Source: Sulfodiicoccus acidiphilus
GTDB taxonomy: Archaea > Thermoproteota > Thermoprotei_A > Sulfolobales > Sulfolobaceae
Assembly (NCBI RefSeq): GCF_003967175.1
Contig: NZ_AP018553.1
Span: 1,909,982 to 1,973,981 of the forward strand
Direction of reading: 5' to 3'
DNA: 64,000 nucleotides
This document shows positions 18,825 through 27,883 of this stretch, piece by piece; positions within the stretch are counted from its first letter, which is position 1, and each line of letters starts with the position of its first letter. The translations under genes were made by a program, and so were the position numbers. A model generated the notes under the pieces. The model saw only the letters and a program-made list of their open reading frames with translations, did not search any database and was not told where the DNA came from.

Positions 18825-19445
18825 TCATTTTTCTGAAATAGCAAGGTAGACTTCTCCCTTCAATGTGAGAGAGAGCTTATCTCCCTCCCTCCAGAGGAGG
18901 CGAGCCTCCTCCATCCTCTTGAGCCTCCTCCACGCTGTAGTGACGGAGAGCCTAGTCCTGTTGGCGACCTCAGTTACACTGAGTCCCTGTCTGACTAACC
19001 TGAGGAGCTCTAGTGTCTTGGGGTCCATGTCCGTAGGCAGGAGGTCCGTGGTCCTCCAGGTAGTGAAGCCCGAGAAGTCCTCTGCCTCCACCTCAACCTC
19101 CGCGTCCAAGTTGAGGAGGAGGAAGGCCGCCAAGACCTCCAGTCCCACTATCCTCATACCGGAGGAAAGGTTCACCACGAACTCGGAGTGGCTGGATCGT
19201 CTCACCCACTTGGCGACCTTGGCCACGGACGAGACGAAATCCAACTGGTCCAACTCCATCACAGAAATGGGTACAGAGGCCTCCTCTAAGAGGGACTTGA
19301 GGGCGTTAAGTGCCCTGTCGCTCCTGGGATCAGCCCTGGAAGGTCTAACCGCGAGAACTTCGGTGACCTGTGTCCTCCCCCTCCTGAGGAAGCTCCTCAC
19401 TGCGAACTTCTCGTCGAACCCCACAACCGTGACTAGGAGAGCCAC
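18825..19445 (-). CDS. csa3: Csa3-family CARF/winged-helix regulator of CRISPR genes
   Basis: 206 residues. The N-terminal half is a CARF (Rossmann-like) domain: it starts LLVTVVGFDEKFAVRSFL, and a VVNLSSGMRIVGLE loop near residues 89-102 is where cyclic oligoadenylate would bind. The C-terminal half (about 140-206) is a winged helix with LSVTEVANRTRLSVTTAWRR as recognition helix pair. Csa3 proteins control cas operons or CRISPR spacer acquisition in Sulfolobales. GTG 19445 has ATTAAATAG about 21-30 bases upstream. It lies 60 bases before csa5 on the same strand. Confidence 0.85.
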   Translation of the reverse strand: MALLVTVVGFDEKFAVRSFLRRGRTQVTEVLAVRPSRADPRSDRALNALKSLLEEASVPISVMELDQLDFVSSVAKVAKWVRRSSHSEFVVNLSSGMRIVGLEVLAAFLLLNLDAEVEVEAEDFSGFTTWRTTDLLPTDMDPKTLELLRLVRQGLSVTEVANRTRLSVTTAWRRLKRMEEARLLWREGDKLSLTLKGEVYLAISEK

Positions 19446-20344
19446 ATTAACTCCTCCCCACCCCCTATTTAATCGCTTCGCTCCCTGGCGAGGTCTCTTT
19501 CACCTTAGCGAAAATAGTTGAGGCTTTTTCCAGGATAGCAGCTGGCCCCTACGTATTCTAGCCTTATTTCTAGTAAAGAAATGGTATAAAGAGGCTACTA
19601 TTAGTTTCACTATTTCACGAAGATTTCTCGGTAAGGAGATCTAAGGCCACGGACGAGGATATGACGATTCCGAAACTGGCAACAGGAGCATCCGTCGCGG
19701 TCATGTCACTCCAACTCCTCCCGTGTTAAAGGGAGGCTAAGTTAGGCCAGAGTGAACACTTGCCTCACCCCGTGAGTCGAGGTTTATCATTTGTCCCTAT
19801 ACCATCCTTTCGCTCGTTTCAAGTTCGATCGCGATCGAGTGTAGGGACTTAAGCCCTCACTAACCGGCTTCACGGCCGATGAGTCGAGGGACTCTTCAGA
19901 GGTCAACGTCCTAGAGCTCGCGTCTCGACCGTCGCTCCTATCCTTCCGGGCGTAGCCCACGTCGATGTGGAAGTTCGACTTTCGTCTACGAAAGTTGGAC
20001 GTAATTCAGTACGAAAGGACTTCTGTTAAAGCGAAAAAGGATTCAGTCCCAAAAGGGGACCTTTCATCTACCCCCTTGGTTACACGATAGAGTGACGGCC
20101 ATACTGATCTCCTACTCGGAAAATCTCTGTACTGAAGGTGCCACTCTTCCTTACGTTCTGATTAGAAGCGTCTATAGAACTAATTTAACCTTACAATGGG
20201 TTGAGGGGACGGAAGTCCCCTTCCGTGAGGACTGATACCCCCTCATAGAAACGTTTTCGTAATGAGACTCCAACGTCTTCTAGACTTCGGCAGTAAGAGC
20301 TGGGTCGCACCCTAGGGGCTGGGGGAACTTAAACCTGTTCATAG
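19446..20344. other. Intergenic stretch upstream of csa3, no CRISPR array found
   Basis: About 900 bases checked for a CRISPR array because of the adjacent cas operon. There are no regularly spaced direct repeats. The only palindrome I note is GTCCC-AAAAG-GGGAC at 20046-20060, a single hairpin. No gene is supported; part of it may be decayed TnpB sequence leading into the fragment at 20345. Confidence 0.55.
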
Positions 20345-20464
20345 GAAACCCTCCGGGACCTCTCTTCCACGCTGTTCACGGAACCTCCGCTACGTAAGGA
20401 GATCGAGGTTCCTCCGAGGTGCGGAACTCACCGCGAGGACGCCCCGTCCGTGAGGGCGGGGTAG
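20345..20464 (+). pseudogene. TnpB C-terminal remnant with right-end hairpin
   Basis: The last 40 codons read ...EPPLRKEIEVPP...HREDAPSVRAG and then TAG, the usual C-terminal ending of IS200/IS605-family TnpB. The stop region overlaps a hairpin CCCCGTCC-GTGA-GGGCGGGG (20442-20461) followed by TAGTTCAC, which is typical of these elements' right ends. No catalytic part is left, so this is a solitary right end. Confidence 0.6.
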
Positions 20465-20530
20465 TTCACGACTCTACCATTCTTCTCCAAGAGGTCTGGG
20501 GATCTTCGTTCTTATGCTAGGTGAAAGGCC

Positions 20531-20893
20531 TTATCTGAACCTCCTTGACTCCACCTTGAGGTCAGAGAGGTTATTCTCTGTGTTGGGCTTCACGTCAGCC
20601 TGGATCTCCCTCATTTGACCCTCCCTTCCGAGAGTGAGCCTCATTGAACCTCTCACCACCGATACATACCCGTTGGTGATCGAGATCACTTTCCCTACGG
20701 AAACCTTGGAGGCGTCGTTTCCCCACAGGCTCATGAGTATGGAGCCGGTCTCGTCGGCCACGAGTACGTCCGTGACCTGCCTAGAGTTCCCGTCCATCCC
20801 AACCACGGTCCTAGGTTGTCCTACATTAATTACCTTCACAGTTACGTCTGCCCTCCTTCTGGGGGCCAGTTCCTTTACTTTCAAGTTCTCCAA
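20531..20893 (-). CDS. SSB-like OB-fold nucleic-acid-binding protein
   Basis: 120 residues, one OB fold resembling the crenarchaeal single-stranded DNA-binding protein: the ADVTVKVINVGQPRTV strand, TDVLVADETGSILMSLWG (the DETG and LWG signature) and GKVISITNGYVSVVRGSMRL. It lacks the long Gly/Arg-rich acidic tail of Sulfolobus SSB, so it is either a paralogue or a tail-less variant. TTG 20893 has an ATATTAAGC-type box 20-28 bases upstream. Single-gene unit on the minus strand. Confidence 0.75.
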   Translation of the reverse strand: MENLKVKELAPRRRADVTVKVINVGQPRTVVGMDGNSRQVTDVLVADETGSILMSLWGNDASKVSVGKVISITNGYVSVVRGSMRLTLGREGQMREIQADVKPNTENNLSDLKVESRRFR

Positions 20894-21380
20894 GTATAGT
20901 GGACTTGTGACATATTAAGCTCGCGTTAAGTCGACATTCAACACGACGCATGAATAGATGACGAGTACCTCGGTACGGGTGGTTTATCTCGTCAAGGGAG
21001 TTCTCCGACCTACACCTGAGCTTCCACGTCCCTAGGAAATGGATCGATTGATCCTAGACTCGATCGGGGTAATGAAAGACTGTGTGTACGTGGCATGTGG
21101 GAACGCGAGTTTCAACGAGTACGTTGAGGTGATCCTTGGGAAGGTGGGCGAACTGAACTTCGAGGAGGGACACTGGGAGTTGCACAGATTAGCGATGGGA
21201 TTAGTGGTAAAATGGTTAACTTGCCGGTGGGAGCTACAGCCGAGGGAGCGAAGAAAGCGGCATCAATTGTGAGTTCTATCTACACAATTCTCCTAACCTA
21301 CTGTAATAACGTCTCCCTTCGACCGAACTCGTACATCGATCGCACCAACGTTTTTATTGGAGGTAGACCCACTGGAGGTC
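20894..21380. other. Divergent promoter region, one doubtful ORF
   Basis: About 490 bases between the SSB-like gene and the flavin reductase. The plus-strand frame 21039-21272 (77 codons) shows no motif and I do not call it. The right end carries the GTTTTTATTG box at about 21349-21357 that sets the ATG of the next gene. Confidence 0.5.
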
Positions 21381-22595
21381 ATGGAAGCAGACTACCTTAT
21401 CGTGGGGGGAGGCCCCTCCGGATTCAGTGCAGTTAGGGAGCTCAGGGAGGTCGATCCCAAGGGAAGCGTAGTCCTCGTGACCAACGAGAAGTACCTCCCA
21501 TACGACAGGCCGCCCCTCTCCAAGGACTACCTCAGGGGAGAGACGAGTAGGGAGGCCCTATTCTACGAAGGGGAGGAGTTCTACAGGAGGAACAACGTCT
21601 TAGTCCTTCTAGGGAGGAAGGTGGAGAGGCTAAACCTCAGGGACAGGGAGGCCGTCCTAGATGACGGCGAGGTGAGGTTCGGGAAAGCGTTACTGGCCAC
21701 TGGAGGATCTCCTAGGAGGGTGCGAATAGAAGGCGACGACAGGAAGGGAATATACCTTTATAGGACGCTAGACGACGTTGATGCGGTCAGGGCAGAGGCA
21801 GCTCCGGGCAGGAGGCCTCTCATAATTGGGGGTGGGTTCATAGGGATGGAGGTGGCGGCGTCCCTCACTCTGATGGGGCTGAGGCCAACGGTAGTGGAGG
21901 TGAAGCCCTATATCTGGAACACCTTCGTGGACGAGAAGGTCGCCTCCGTCCTACAGGAGTACTTCGAGTCAAGGGGAGTCAAGTTCTTGGTGAACGAGTC
22001 CGTGAGGGAACTGAGGGGAGGGGAAAGGGTTGAAAGAGCGATAACGTCCAGTGGCAGGGAAGTGGAGGCGGACTTCGTTGTAATGGCTGTAGGAATATCC
22101 CCTAACGTCGAGTTGGCTCAGAGCAGTGGTCTCCAAGTGGAGAACGGGATCGTGACGGACAAGTTCCTACGGACTTCGCACCACGATGTGTTCGCCTCGG
22201 GGGACGTGGCCAACTTCCTAGACGCCCAAGGGAAGAGGAGGAGAATAGAGCACTGGAACAACGCAGACTACACGGGGAAACTGTCCGCCAGAAACATGGC
22301 TGGGAGGGAGGAACCCTACGACTACCTCTCCACCGTGTGGTCCGACATATTCGACCTTCACATAGAGGCGGCGGGGGAGACAGGAGATTACGATGAGTAC
22401 GTAGTCAGGGGAAAGTTGGGAGGCGAGTCCTTCAGCGTCATATACGTGAAGGGGGGACTGGTTACGGGTTACTTAGCCGTGAACAGGAGGGAAGAGGAGC
22501 TTGAGGCACTCAACAGGCTCATCAAGGAAAGGGTTGACGTCACCGGGAGGACTAAGCTCCTAGGAGAAGAAGGGACAGACCTAAAGAGCCTATGA
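21381..22595 (+). CDS. FAD-dependent NAD(P)H oxidoreductase, ferredoxin/rubredoxin-reductase type
   Basis: About 404 residues from ATG 21381. Two Rossmann motifs: LIVGGGPSGFSA for FAD at the N-terminus and PLIIGGGFIGMEVAASL for NAD(P)H in the middle. The flavin-contacting VFASGDVANFLD and a C-terminal dimerisation domain follow, plus the YDRPPLSKDYL segment typical of class I oxygenase-coupled ferredoxin reductases. No redox-active CxxC pair is seen, so it is not a thioredoxin reductase or sulfide:quinone reductase. A TTG at 21357 is in frame, but the TTTTTATT box lies 25-31 bases before the ATG. It would pass electrons from NAD(P)H to a ferredoxin or oxygenase not seen nearby. Confidence 0.85.
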   Translation: MEADYLIVGGGPSGFSAVRELREVDPKGSVVLVTNEKYLPYDRPPLSKDYLRGETSREALFYEGEEFYRRNNVLVLLGRKVERLNLRDREAVLDDGEVRFGKALLATGGSPRRVRIEGDDRKGIYLYRTLDDVDAVRAEAAPGRRPLIIGGGFIGMEVAASLTLMGLRPTVVEVKPYIWNTFVDEKVASVLQEYFESRGVKFLVNESVRELRGGERVERAITSSGREVEADFVVMAVGISPNVELAQSSGLQVENGIVTDKFLRTSHHDVFASGDVANFLDAQGKRRRIEHWNNADYTGKLSARNMAGREEPYDYLSTVWSDIFDLHIEAAGETGDYDEYVVRGKLGGESFSVIYVKGGLVTGYLAVNRREEELEALNRLIKERVDVTGRTKLLGEEGTDLKSL

Positions 22596-22612
22596 GAGTT
22601 GGAGATTAAACC

Positions 22613-24245
22613 TTGATCTGTCGTCTAAAGGCTGTGGACTACTCCGTGCTCAACTCGAGGCCGGTCTTAGACTACGACGTCTCCAGAGGCAGGGTGGCCC
22701 TGATCCTTTGGGAGGACGAACCTAATGCGTACGTCCAGGGCAGGAAGGTGGAGGTGAGGGAACCAGAGCAGGTGCGCTGGGTTGGAGACAACCTCGCGTT
22801 GGTGGCTGACTCCGGGGGATCGGAGAAGAGGTCGATATACCTCTACGACGGTTCTCTCCACGAGCTTCTAGCCGACGGGAACGATAACGTGGACCCGACG
22901 TTCGTGCGGGAGGACAGGTTCCTGTTCATTTCCAACCGTGACGGGAGGACGACACACCTCTACCTTTACGACGGAGGGGAAGTGACGAGACTCAGCGAGG
23001 GGAGCTACCGGTGTCAGACCCGTGTCTCTCTCCCTCAGGGAGGTACGTTGTCTACTCGCAGGGAGTTTACGACAACGACCTCTTCCTCCTCGACCTCTCC
23101 TCTTGGGAGAGGCGCAGACTTTCCTTCCGAGGGGCGGAGGACGTCCCTGCGTCGTCGCAATGCTTTCGAGGCGATTCGATACTCTTCCTGAGCAATGTCA
23201 GCGACACTTCGGAGATTGGGACGTGGGACTTCAGCTCCGGGGAGGTGGAATGGCTTAAGACAGCTCGAGGGGAGAAGTTAGAGGCGGTGCCGTACGGGGA
23301 GGGGATAGCCTACACAGTGAACGAGGGGGAGACGTGTCTCTGGTAGTGAAGGAAAGGAAGATCTCACCTGGTGTGGTAGTACACCTCAAGGTGGACGAAG
23401 GGCTCTACTTCCTGAGGTCGGACAGCTCCAGGGACTTCGACCTCTACGTCTACGACGGAGAGGTGAAGAGGTTGACGGACTCCATGGCGGGAGTGACGGA
23501 GGAGTTCGTTGAGCCCAGGAAGGTGACCTACACCTCCGATGGGCTAGAAATTGATGCCCTACTATATTCGAGGGGAGGAGAAGAGAGAGGGGTCCTGTAC
23601 CTCCACGGTGGTCCAGATTGGGAGTGTCTCAACCTGTTCTCTCCAGAGGTGCAGCTCCTCGTCTCCAGAGGGTTCAAAGTGGTATGTCCCAACTACAGAG
23701 GGTCGACGGGGAGGGGGAGGAAGTTCAACCACCTAAACGACGGCGACCTAGGAGGAGGGGACCTGAGGGACGCGTTGAGGGCAGCGGAACTGTTGGGCGA
23801 GAGGGTGGCTGTGACGGGGGCGAGTTACGGAGGTTACCTCACAATGATGGCAGTCACCAAGCACCCAGAAAGGTGGTGCGCGGCCGCGGCCGTGGTCCCC
23901 TTCGTGAACTGGTTCACGGAGAAGGAGCTGGAGAGGGAAGTCCTGAAGCAATACGATGAGGTTAAGATGGGGAACGACGAAGCCCTTCTCAGGGACAGGT
24001 CCCCAATATTCTTCGTGGACAGGATCAGGGTTCCACTCCTCTTGCTGGCTGGAGAGAACGATCCTAGGTGCCCCGCGGAAGAGACGATGCAGGTAGTGAG
24101 GAAACTCGAGGAGTTAGGGAGGAGGGTGGAGTACAAAGTGTACAAAGGTGAGGGACACGGGTTCTCCAAAAAGGAGAATTACGTGGATTCGGTGAAGAGG
24201 GTGGTGGAGTTCCTGGACGAGAACTGCAGAGCGATGAACGAGTGA
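22613..24245 (+). pseudogene. S9 family peptidase (acylaminoacyl-peptidase-like), broken by two frameshifts
   Basis: Serine peptidase with N-terminal beta-propeller and C-terminal alpha/beta-hydrolase domain. Three consecutive frames join into one protein: 22613 to about 23009, about 23010 to 23329, and from there to 24245. The third part carries the catalytic GASYGGYLTMM serine motif, the aspartate in LLAGENDPRCP and the histidine in GEGHGFSKKENY. The second break is in a five-G run (23325-23329) where six G would restore the frame; the first is near CCGGTG at 23008-23013 and also needs one more base. Apart from these the sequence is undamaged. True start probably GTG 22634 or TTG 22613. Confidence 0.85.
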
Positions 24246-24356
24246 AAGACCTCCAAGGGCCAGGGCTGGTTCACGCTACGAAAGTAGAGTACCGACGATC
24301 GAAGTAGAGAAGTTGAATGAAACCGAAAGGACTTTCCAGGAAGGTAAGGGTTCAAT

Positions 24357-24405
24357 CCGTCCCCGCCGTGAAAGGCGAGGCTTTCCGCCTCCTCAACCCC
24401 CTTCT
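24357..24405 (+). repeat. Palindromic TnpB-element left-end-like repeat, copy 2
   Basis: CCGTCCCCGCCGTGAAAGGC followed by GAGGCTTTCCGCCTCCTC and AACCCCC. It matches the copies at 12855-12905 (minus) and 50331-50383. A short hairpin GCC-GTGAAA-GGC sits at its centre. No tnpB follows on the minus strand here, so it is solitary. Confidence 0.55.
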
Positions 24406-24526
24406 CTGTGACTTCCTATGAAGGGCGACGGTCAGACGGAGGCCCTTCGTACTCTTAACAACTGTCAAGTTGGACTCAAGCGATCCGTTAGTTTATGACT
24501 TCTGGGGGTTTATCTGAGTTCAGGGG

Positions 24527-24704
24527 GTGAAGTTGTTATCCGAAGAGAGGCCGAAGGAGAGAAGAGAGGAACTATTCGATAGGGTCAATGAAGAGAAACG
24601 TGAATAAACCTCTCATCCTGTTGACTGGAGTGAGGAGGATAGGGAAAACTTCGGTTATGCAGGTCGCACTGAACGAAGTCGATCGGAACACATCCTCATC
24701 GTAG
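24527..24704 (+). pseudogene. Archaeal AAA ATPase, N-terminal fragment
   Basis: From GTG 24527 the sequence reads SEERPKERREELFDRVNE and, after a frameshift near 24600, NKPLILLTGVRRIGKTSVMQ with an intact Walker A (GVRRIGKTS). It matches the first 50 residues of the intact ATPase at 37234-38316 (KESRKDFFDREEE and LGLRRTGKSS). It ends at TAG 24702, so about 85 percent of the gene is gone. Confidence 0.65.
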
Positions 24705-25170
24705 GAGTTACGAAGGGGCCGTGTCACTCGGTTCAATGAAAGGTTGTTCGAATCGGTAGGCATGGAATTAAGCTTCTACAAAACTTTAATATTAATACTA
24801 TAAGAAAAGTTTTTATTAATTGGAATTATTTTTCATTTACTTGAGACTCAGTGCACTCCTATTCCAAGTCACCACCTTCCTCATGGCTCTGTAGCGGCCC
24901 CTCCTAGTGTAATTTTCATCGCGGATTCGAAGCTAGTCTGGGTTAGGTAGGGAGGGTTTTCCAGACATACTGCTCGAAGAGAGTCGAAGATCCCCTGTGG
25001 ACCTTTCGCCGAACACCCATTGATTCATAGAGACGAATAAAGCTCATGCTCATCCAACCGGTTCCTTTGAACTCTCTATCTGGCTGGGGAGGGTATAGGG
25101 TCCCTGAAAACGATTTTCTAATAGGGGACGGCTGAGTCTGTTCTAGGAGAGTCAGGTTTACCTCAAAAGC
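24705..25170. other. Intergenic stretch without a gene
   Basis: About 465 bases, strongly A/T-rich at 24775-24840. No open frame with a recognisable motif; probably decayed sequence behind the ATPase fragment. Confidence 0.5.
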
Positions 25171-26271
25171 TCACCTTCTCATGATCGGCCCCTTCCTAAC
25201 TGTGAACCAAAACGCCAAGGTTAATAGGGCCGCCAGCTGGGCTAAACCCGCTATCTTAATATAGAGAAATTCGTTTCCTACCGTCAGGAGCAACCCTAGG
25301 AGGCCAGCGAAGCCGTACCCTGAGTCCCTGAGGAGCCTGTACACACCTAGGGACGTTCCCCTGCCGTCAGGCGGAGAATAGTCGTCCACTGCCGCTATCA
25401 AAGTGGGATAGACGAGAGCCATTCCAAGACCACATAAGACGGAAGAAAGAAAGTAATTCAAGGTGAAAAGGGCCAAACCAATAGCCATCACCGGGAACCC
25501 AGTTAGGATGAGGACCTTCCTTCCCCACACGTCGCTTAGGTGTCCCACGACTGGTTGCAACAACGTCCACACTCCAACGTAGGTTCCCACTACGTAGCTA
25601 ATTACCACGGGACTAACACCCCTCAAGGAAAGGAATACTGGGACTGCTACCCAGAAGAAGGCGTCCACGAATTTCTCCAACAGTCCACCAAACCCCAGTA
25701 CTACAGCGGGTTCGAGCACTGTCCTTCCTTTCCTTGCCGTAGGCCTGGTCTCCCTTGTCCCAAATAGGGAGAGTAGAAACGAGGTTAGCGCGATTCCTCC
25801 CATCACGAAATATGGAGAGAGGTGAAATGAAAGGAAATACCCCGCTATTAGACTGCCTACTGTCACTCCTGCGTATCCCGACGCTTCGTTCACACCTGCC
25901 GCCATTCCGGTCCTACCTTTCGATATGTCTATCTGGGAAGTTATGGTGGTGGTCCAGGTCATGGCCTGGTTGATCGCGACCAGAACAGTCAGGAACGCAA
26001 TTAAAAGCAGGGAGTGGGTAAGCAGTGCGACTATAGGTAGAGGGGTAGCAACTAACCATCCCAGTGTCAGAACCTTCTTCCTGCCCATAACGTCGCTGAG
26101 GAACCCAGACGCGAAGTTCATCGCCCCCTTTCCGAAACCGAAGATAACTAGGGAGAGTTCTACCAGCTCAAACACATGTGTTGACGCCAACGGATATACC
26201 AATCTGAACTCACCTAGATACACCCCTGTGAAGAATACCAATACGGTGAATAGGAGGAACTGGACTCTCAT
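25171..26271 (-). CDS. MFS transporter
   Basis: 366-residue inner-membrane carrier with about eleven to twelve hydrophobic segments. The conserved loop after TM2 is SGFLSDVMGRKKVLTLG (MFS motif A, G-x-L-x-D-x-x-G-R-K-x). A second such loop, GHLSDVWGRKVLILTG, starts the C-terminal half, as expected from internal duplication. ATG 26271 faces the TrmB-type regulator across only 40 bases, so the regulator probably controls it. Substrate not identifiable. Confidence 0.85.
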   Translation of the reverse strand: MRVQFLLFTVLVFFTGVYLGEFRLVYPLASTHVFELVELSLVIFGFGKGAMNFASGFLSDVMGRKKVLTLGWLVATPLPIVALLTHSLLLIAFLTVLVAINQAMTWTTTITSQIDISKGRTGMAAGVNEASGYAGVTVGSLIAGYFLSFHLSPYFVMGGIALTSFLLSLFGTRETRPTARKGRTVLEPAVVLGFGGLLEKFVDAFFWVAVPVFLSLRGVSPVVISYVVGTYVGVWTLLQPVVGHLSDVWGRKVLILTGFPVMAIGLALFTLNYFLSSVLCGLGMALVYPTLIAAVDDYSPPDGRGTSLGVYRLLRDSGYGFAGLLGLLLTVGNEFLYIKIAGLAQLAALLTLAFWFTVRKGPIMRR

Positions 26272-26311
26272 TGACTCGACTACATTTTAACTCTTAAACT
26301 AGTTATTCCCT
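26272..26311. promoter_or_regulatory. Symmetric divergent promoter between MFS carrier and TrmB-type regulator
   Basis: The 40-base gap contains TTTAA-CTC-TTAAA (26286-26298), a perfect inverted repeat centred at 26292, almost midway between the two start codons (26271 and 26312). Each A/T arm lies 14-28 bases from a start codon, so the two could serve as opposing TATA boxes, and a protein bound there would control both genes. Function inferred. Confidence 0.55.
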
Positions 26312-27031
26312 ATGAGTGGTGAAATCCAAGGAAAGCTCCAGGATTTGGGTTTCTCACGTTATGAAGCGTTGGTGTACACTGCGACAGTCGACCTGTGCGT
26401 GGCGACCATGAAGCAACTCTCGGACAAGTCTGGAGTTCCATATCAGAAAGTCTACGACGTCGCGGCTAGGCTTGTAAACAAGGGTTTCTTGGAGTTCGTG
26501 GAAGGCAGGCCGAAGAAGGTTAAGCTAGTGGATCCGGAGGTGAGTTTCGAGAGGTTCAAGCAGGACATCCTGGGTATCATAGAGGAGATCAAGGAGGATG
26601 TCAAGAGGAGATCGGAAGGATCGAGAACCAGGAGATCTACCCACGTAGAGGGAAGGAAGCAGGTGATCGCGTTCGTGAAGGAGTTAGTGGAACAAGCGAA
26701 GGAGCTGAGGGTGGTCTATCCAGGAATTCCCTCATGGTTGATCGGTATACTGAGGAAGTTTAGTGGTAAGCTATATCTGGTCGTGAAAGATGAGGATGGA
26801 GGGAAACTTTCTGGTATTAGGGGAGAAATCAAGTTCAGAAACGAGGTCAAATCTAAATATCTAATAATAGACGAGAGTTTCTCCGTTATTTTCACAGGGG
26901 AAGATTACATAACTGTGGAGAGCTGTGAGGGTTGCATGATTCACTCGACAGAACACTTTCAGCTACTCTGGAGTAAATTAACCACTGATGGTGAAGAGCC
27001 TTTATTACTGTTAAAAGAGAGGAAAAGTTGA
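26312..27031 (+). CDS. TrmB-family transcriptional regulator
   Basis: 239 residues. The N-terminal winged helix is the TrmB type: LQDLGFSRYEALVYTATV, then KQLSDKSGVPYQKVYDVAARLVNKGF with the VPYQKVYD recognition helix and a GRPKKVKLVDPE wing. A coiled-coil segment (about residues 75-115) follows, then a C-terminal effector domain of the PLD-like TrmB class. The ATG start is immediately after the shared promoter. The next gene begins 7 bases after its stop, so both are likely on one mRNA. Confidence 0.85.
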   Translation: MSGEIQGKLQDLGFSRYEALVYTATVDLCVATMKQLSDKSGVPYQKVYDVAARLVNKGFLEFVEGRPKKVKLVDPEVSFERFKQDILGIIEEIKEDVKRRSEGSRTRRSTHVEGRKQVIAFVKELVEQAKELRVVYPGIPSWLIGILRKFSGKLYLVVKDEDGGKLSGIRGEIKFRNEVKSKYLIIDESFSVIFTGEDYITVESCEGCMIHSTEHFQLLWSKLTTDGEEPLLLLKERKS

Positions 27032-27037
27032 TAAAAG

Positions 27038-27757
27038 ATGATATTCAGGCAGTTAATCTCAAGGCAGGGAGGATGTGTAACATACGTGTTCGGTTGTACG
27101 CAAGCTGGAGAGCTCTTCATCGTCGATCCAAAAGCCTCGGAGGTGGAGGAAATCCTGAAGCTTGCGGAATCTTTGAGGATGAAAGTGAGATATGTAATTG
27201 ACACCCACACCCACGCGGATCACCTCTCCGGAAAGAGGAGACTCGCCGAGCTCACGGGGGCCTCGATTTATCTTCATGAGTCCACGAAGGTCAAGTTTCC
27301 AGTAGAGAGGGTTAAGGACGGAGAGGAGCTTAAGTCTGGAAACGTTAAGATAAGGTTCGTCCATACGCCTGGCCACACCCCAGACAGTCTCTCACTCCTC
27401 GTGACGGACTACAGGAGGGGAGAGGAACCCTGGATGGTAATGACGGGTGACACACTTTTCGTTGGAGGGGTGGGGAGAGTCGACATTGGAGGAGAAGACT
27501 CGGCAGAACTCCTCTTCTACAGCCTTAAGAAACTTAAGGAACTACCAGACTACGTAGAGGTTTATCCAGCTCACACATCCGGATCCGTGTGTGGAATCGG
27601 CATAAGCGGAAAGCCAGAGTCGACTATAGGATTTGAGAAGAAATTCAACACCGCATTTAGGACGGAAAATAAGGAAGAGTTCATAGAGTCGCAACGGATC
27701 CAGGTGGTTAGACCGAAGGAGTTCGACTATTACATTAACGCCAACCTAGAATCTTGA
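27038..27757 (+). CDS. Persulfide dioxygenase-like metallo-beta-lactamase protein (ETHE1 type)
   Basis: 239-residue MBL-fold protein. The metal motif is THTHADHLSG; a second histidine is in HTPGHTPDSL and the aspartate in GDTLFVGGVGRVD, which is the ETHE1 signature. The C-terminal histidine is in VYPAHTSGSVCG. ETHE1-type enzymes oxidise glutathione persulfide or related sulfane sulfur to sulfite; the thiol partner in this archaeon is unknown. A CGCTQAGELFIVDP stretch forms the N-terminal strand pair. It follows the TrmB gene by 7 bases, which suggests that regulator senses a sulfur or thiol signal. Confidence 0.85.
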   Translation: MIFRQLISRQGGCVTYVFGCTQAGELFIVDPKASEVEEILKLAESLRMKVRYVIDTHTHADHLSGKRRLAELTGASIYLHESTKVKFPVERVKDGEELKSGNVKIRFVHTPGHTPDSLSLLVTDYRRGEEPWMVMTGDTLFVGGVGRVDIGGEDSAELLFYSLKKLKELPDYVEVYPAHTSGSVCGIGISGKPESTIGFEKKFNTAFRTENKEEFIESQRIQVVRPKEFDYYINANLES

Positions 27758-27883
27758 AATTGACTCCGAATGGTTAAAGGGACAGATCCTGGGGGACGAT
27801 ATACCTGACGCGTTTGATCCTAAAATCTGGCGGCCACAGACCTCGGCCGCTGGAGTTGGCTACCCATCTCACGATAGGGAGCT

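Noticed and set aside
20041-20060. ATTCAGTCCCAAAAGGGGAC near the cas genes, resembling part of a Sulfolobales CRISPR repeat
   Set aside because: Occurs once only; no second copy at spacer distance. Explained as a simple hairpin.
21039-21272. Plus-strand ORF of 77 codons upstream of the flavin reductase
   Set aside because: No recognisable domain and no promoter; not conserved-looking.
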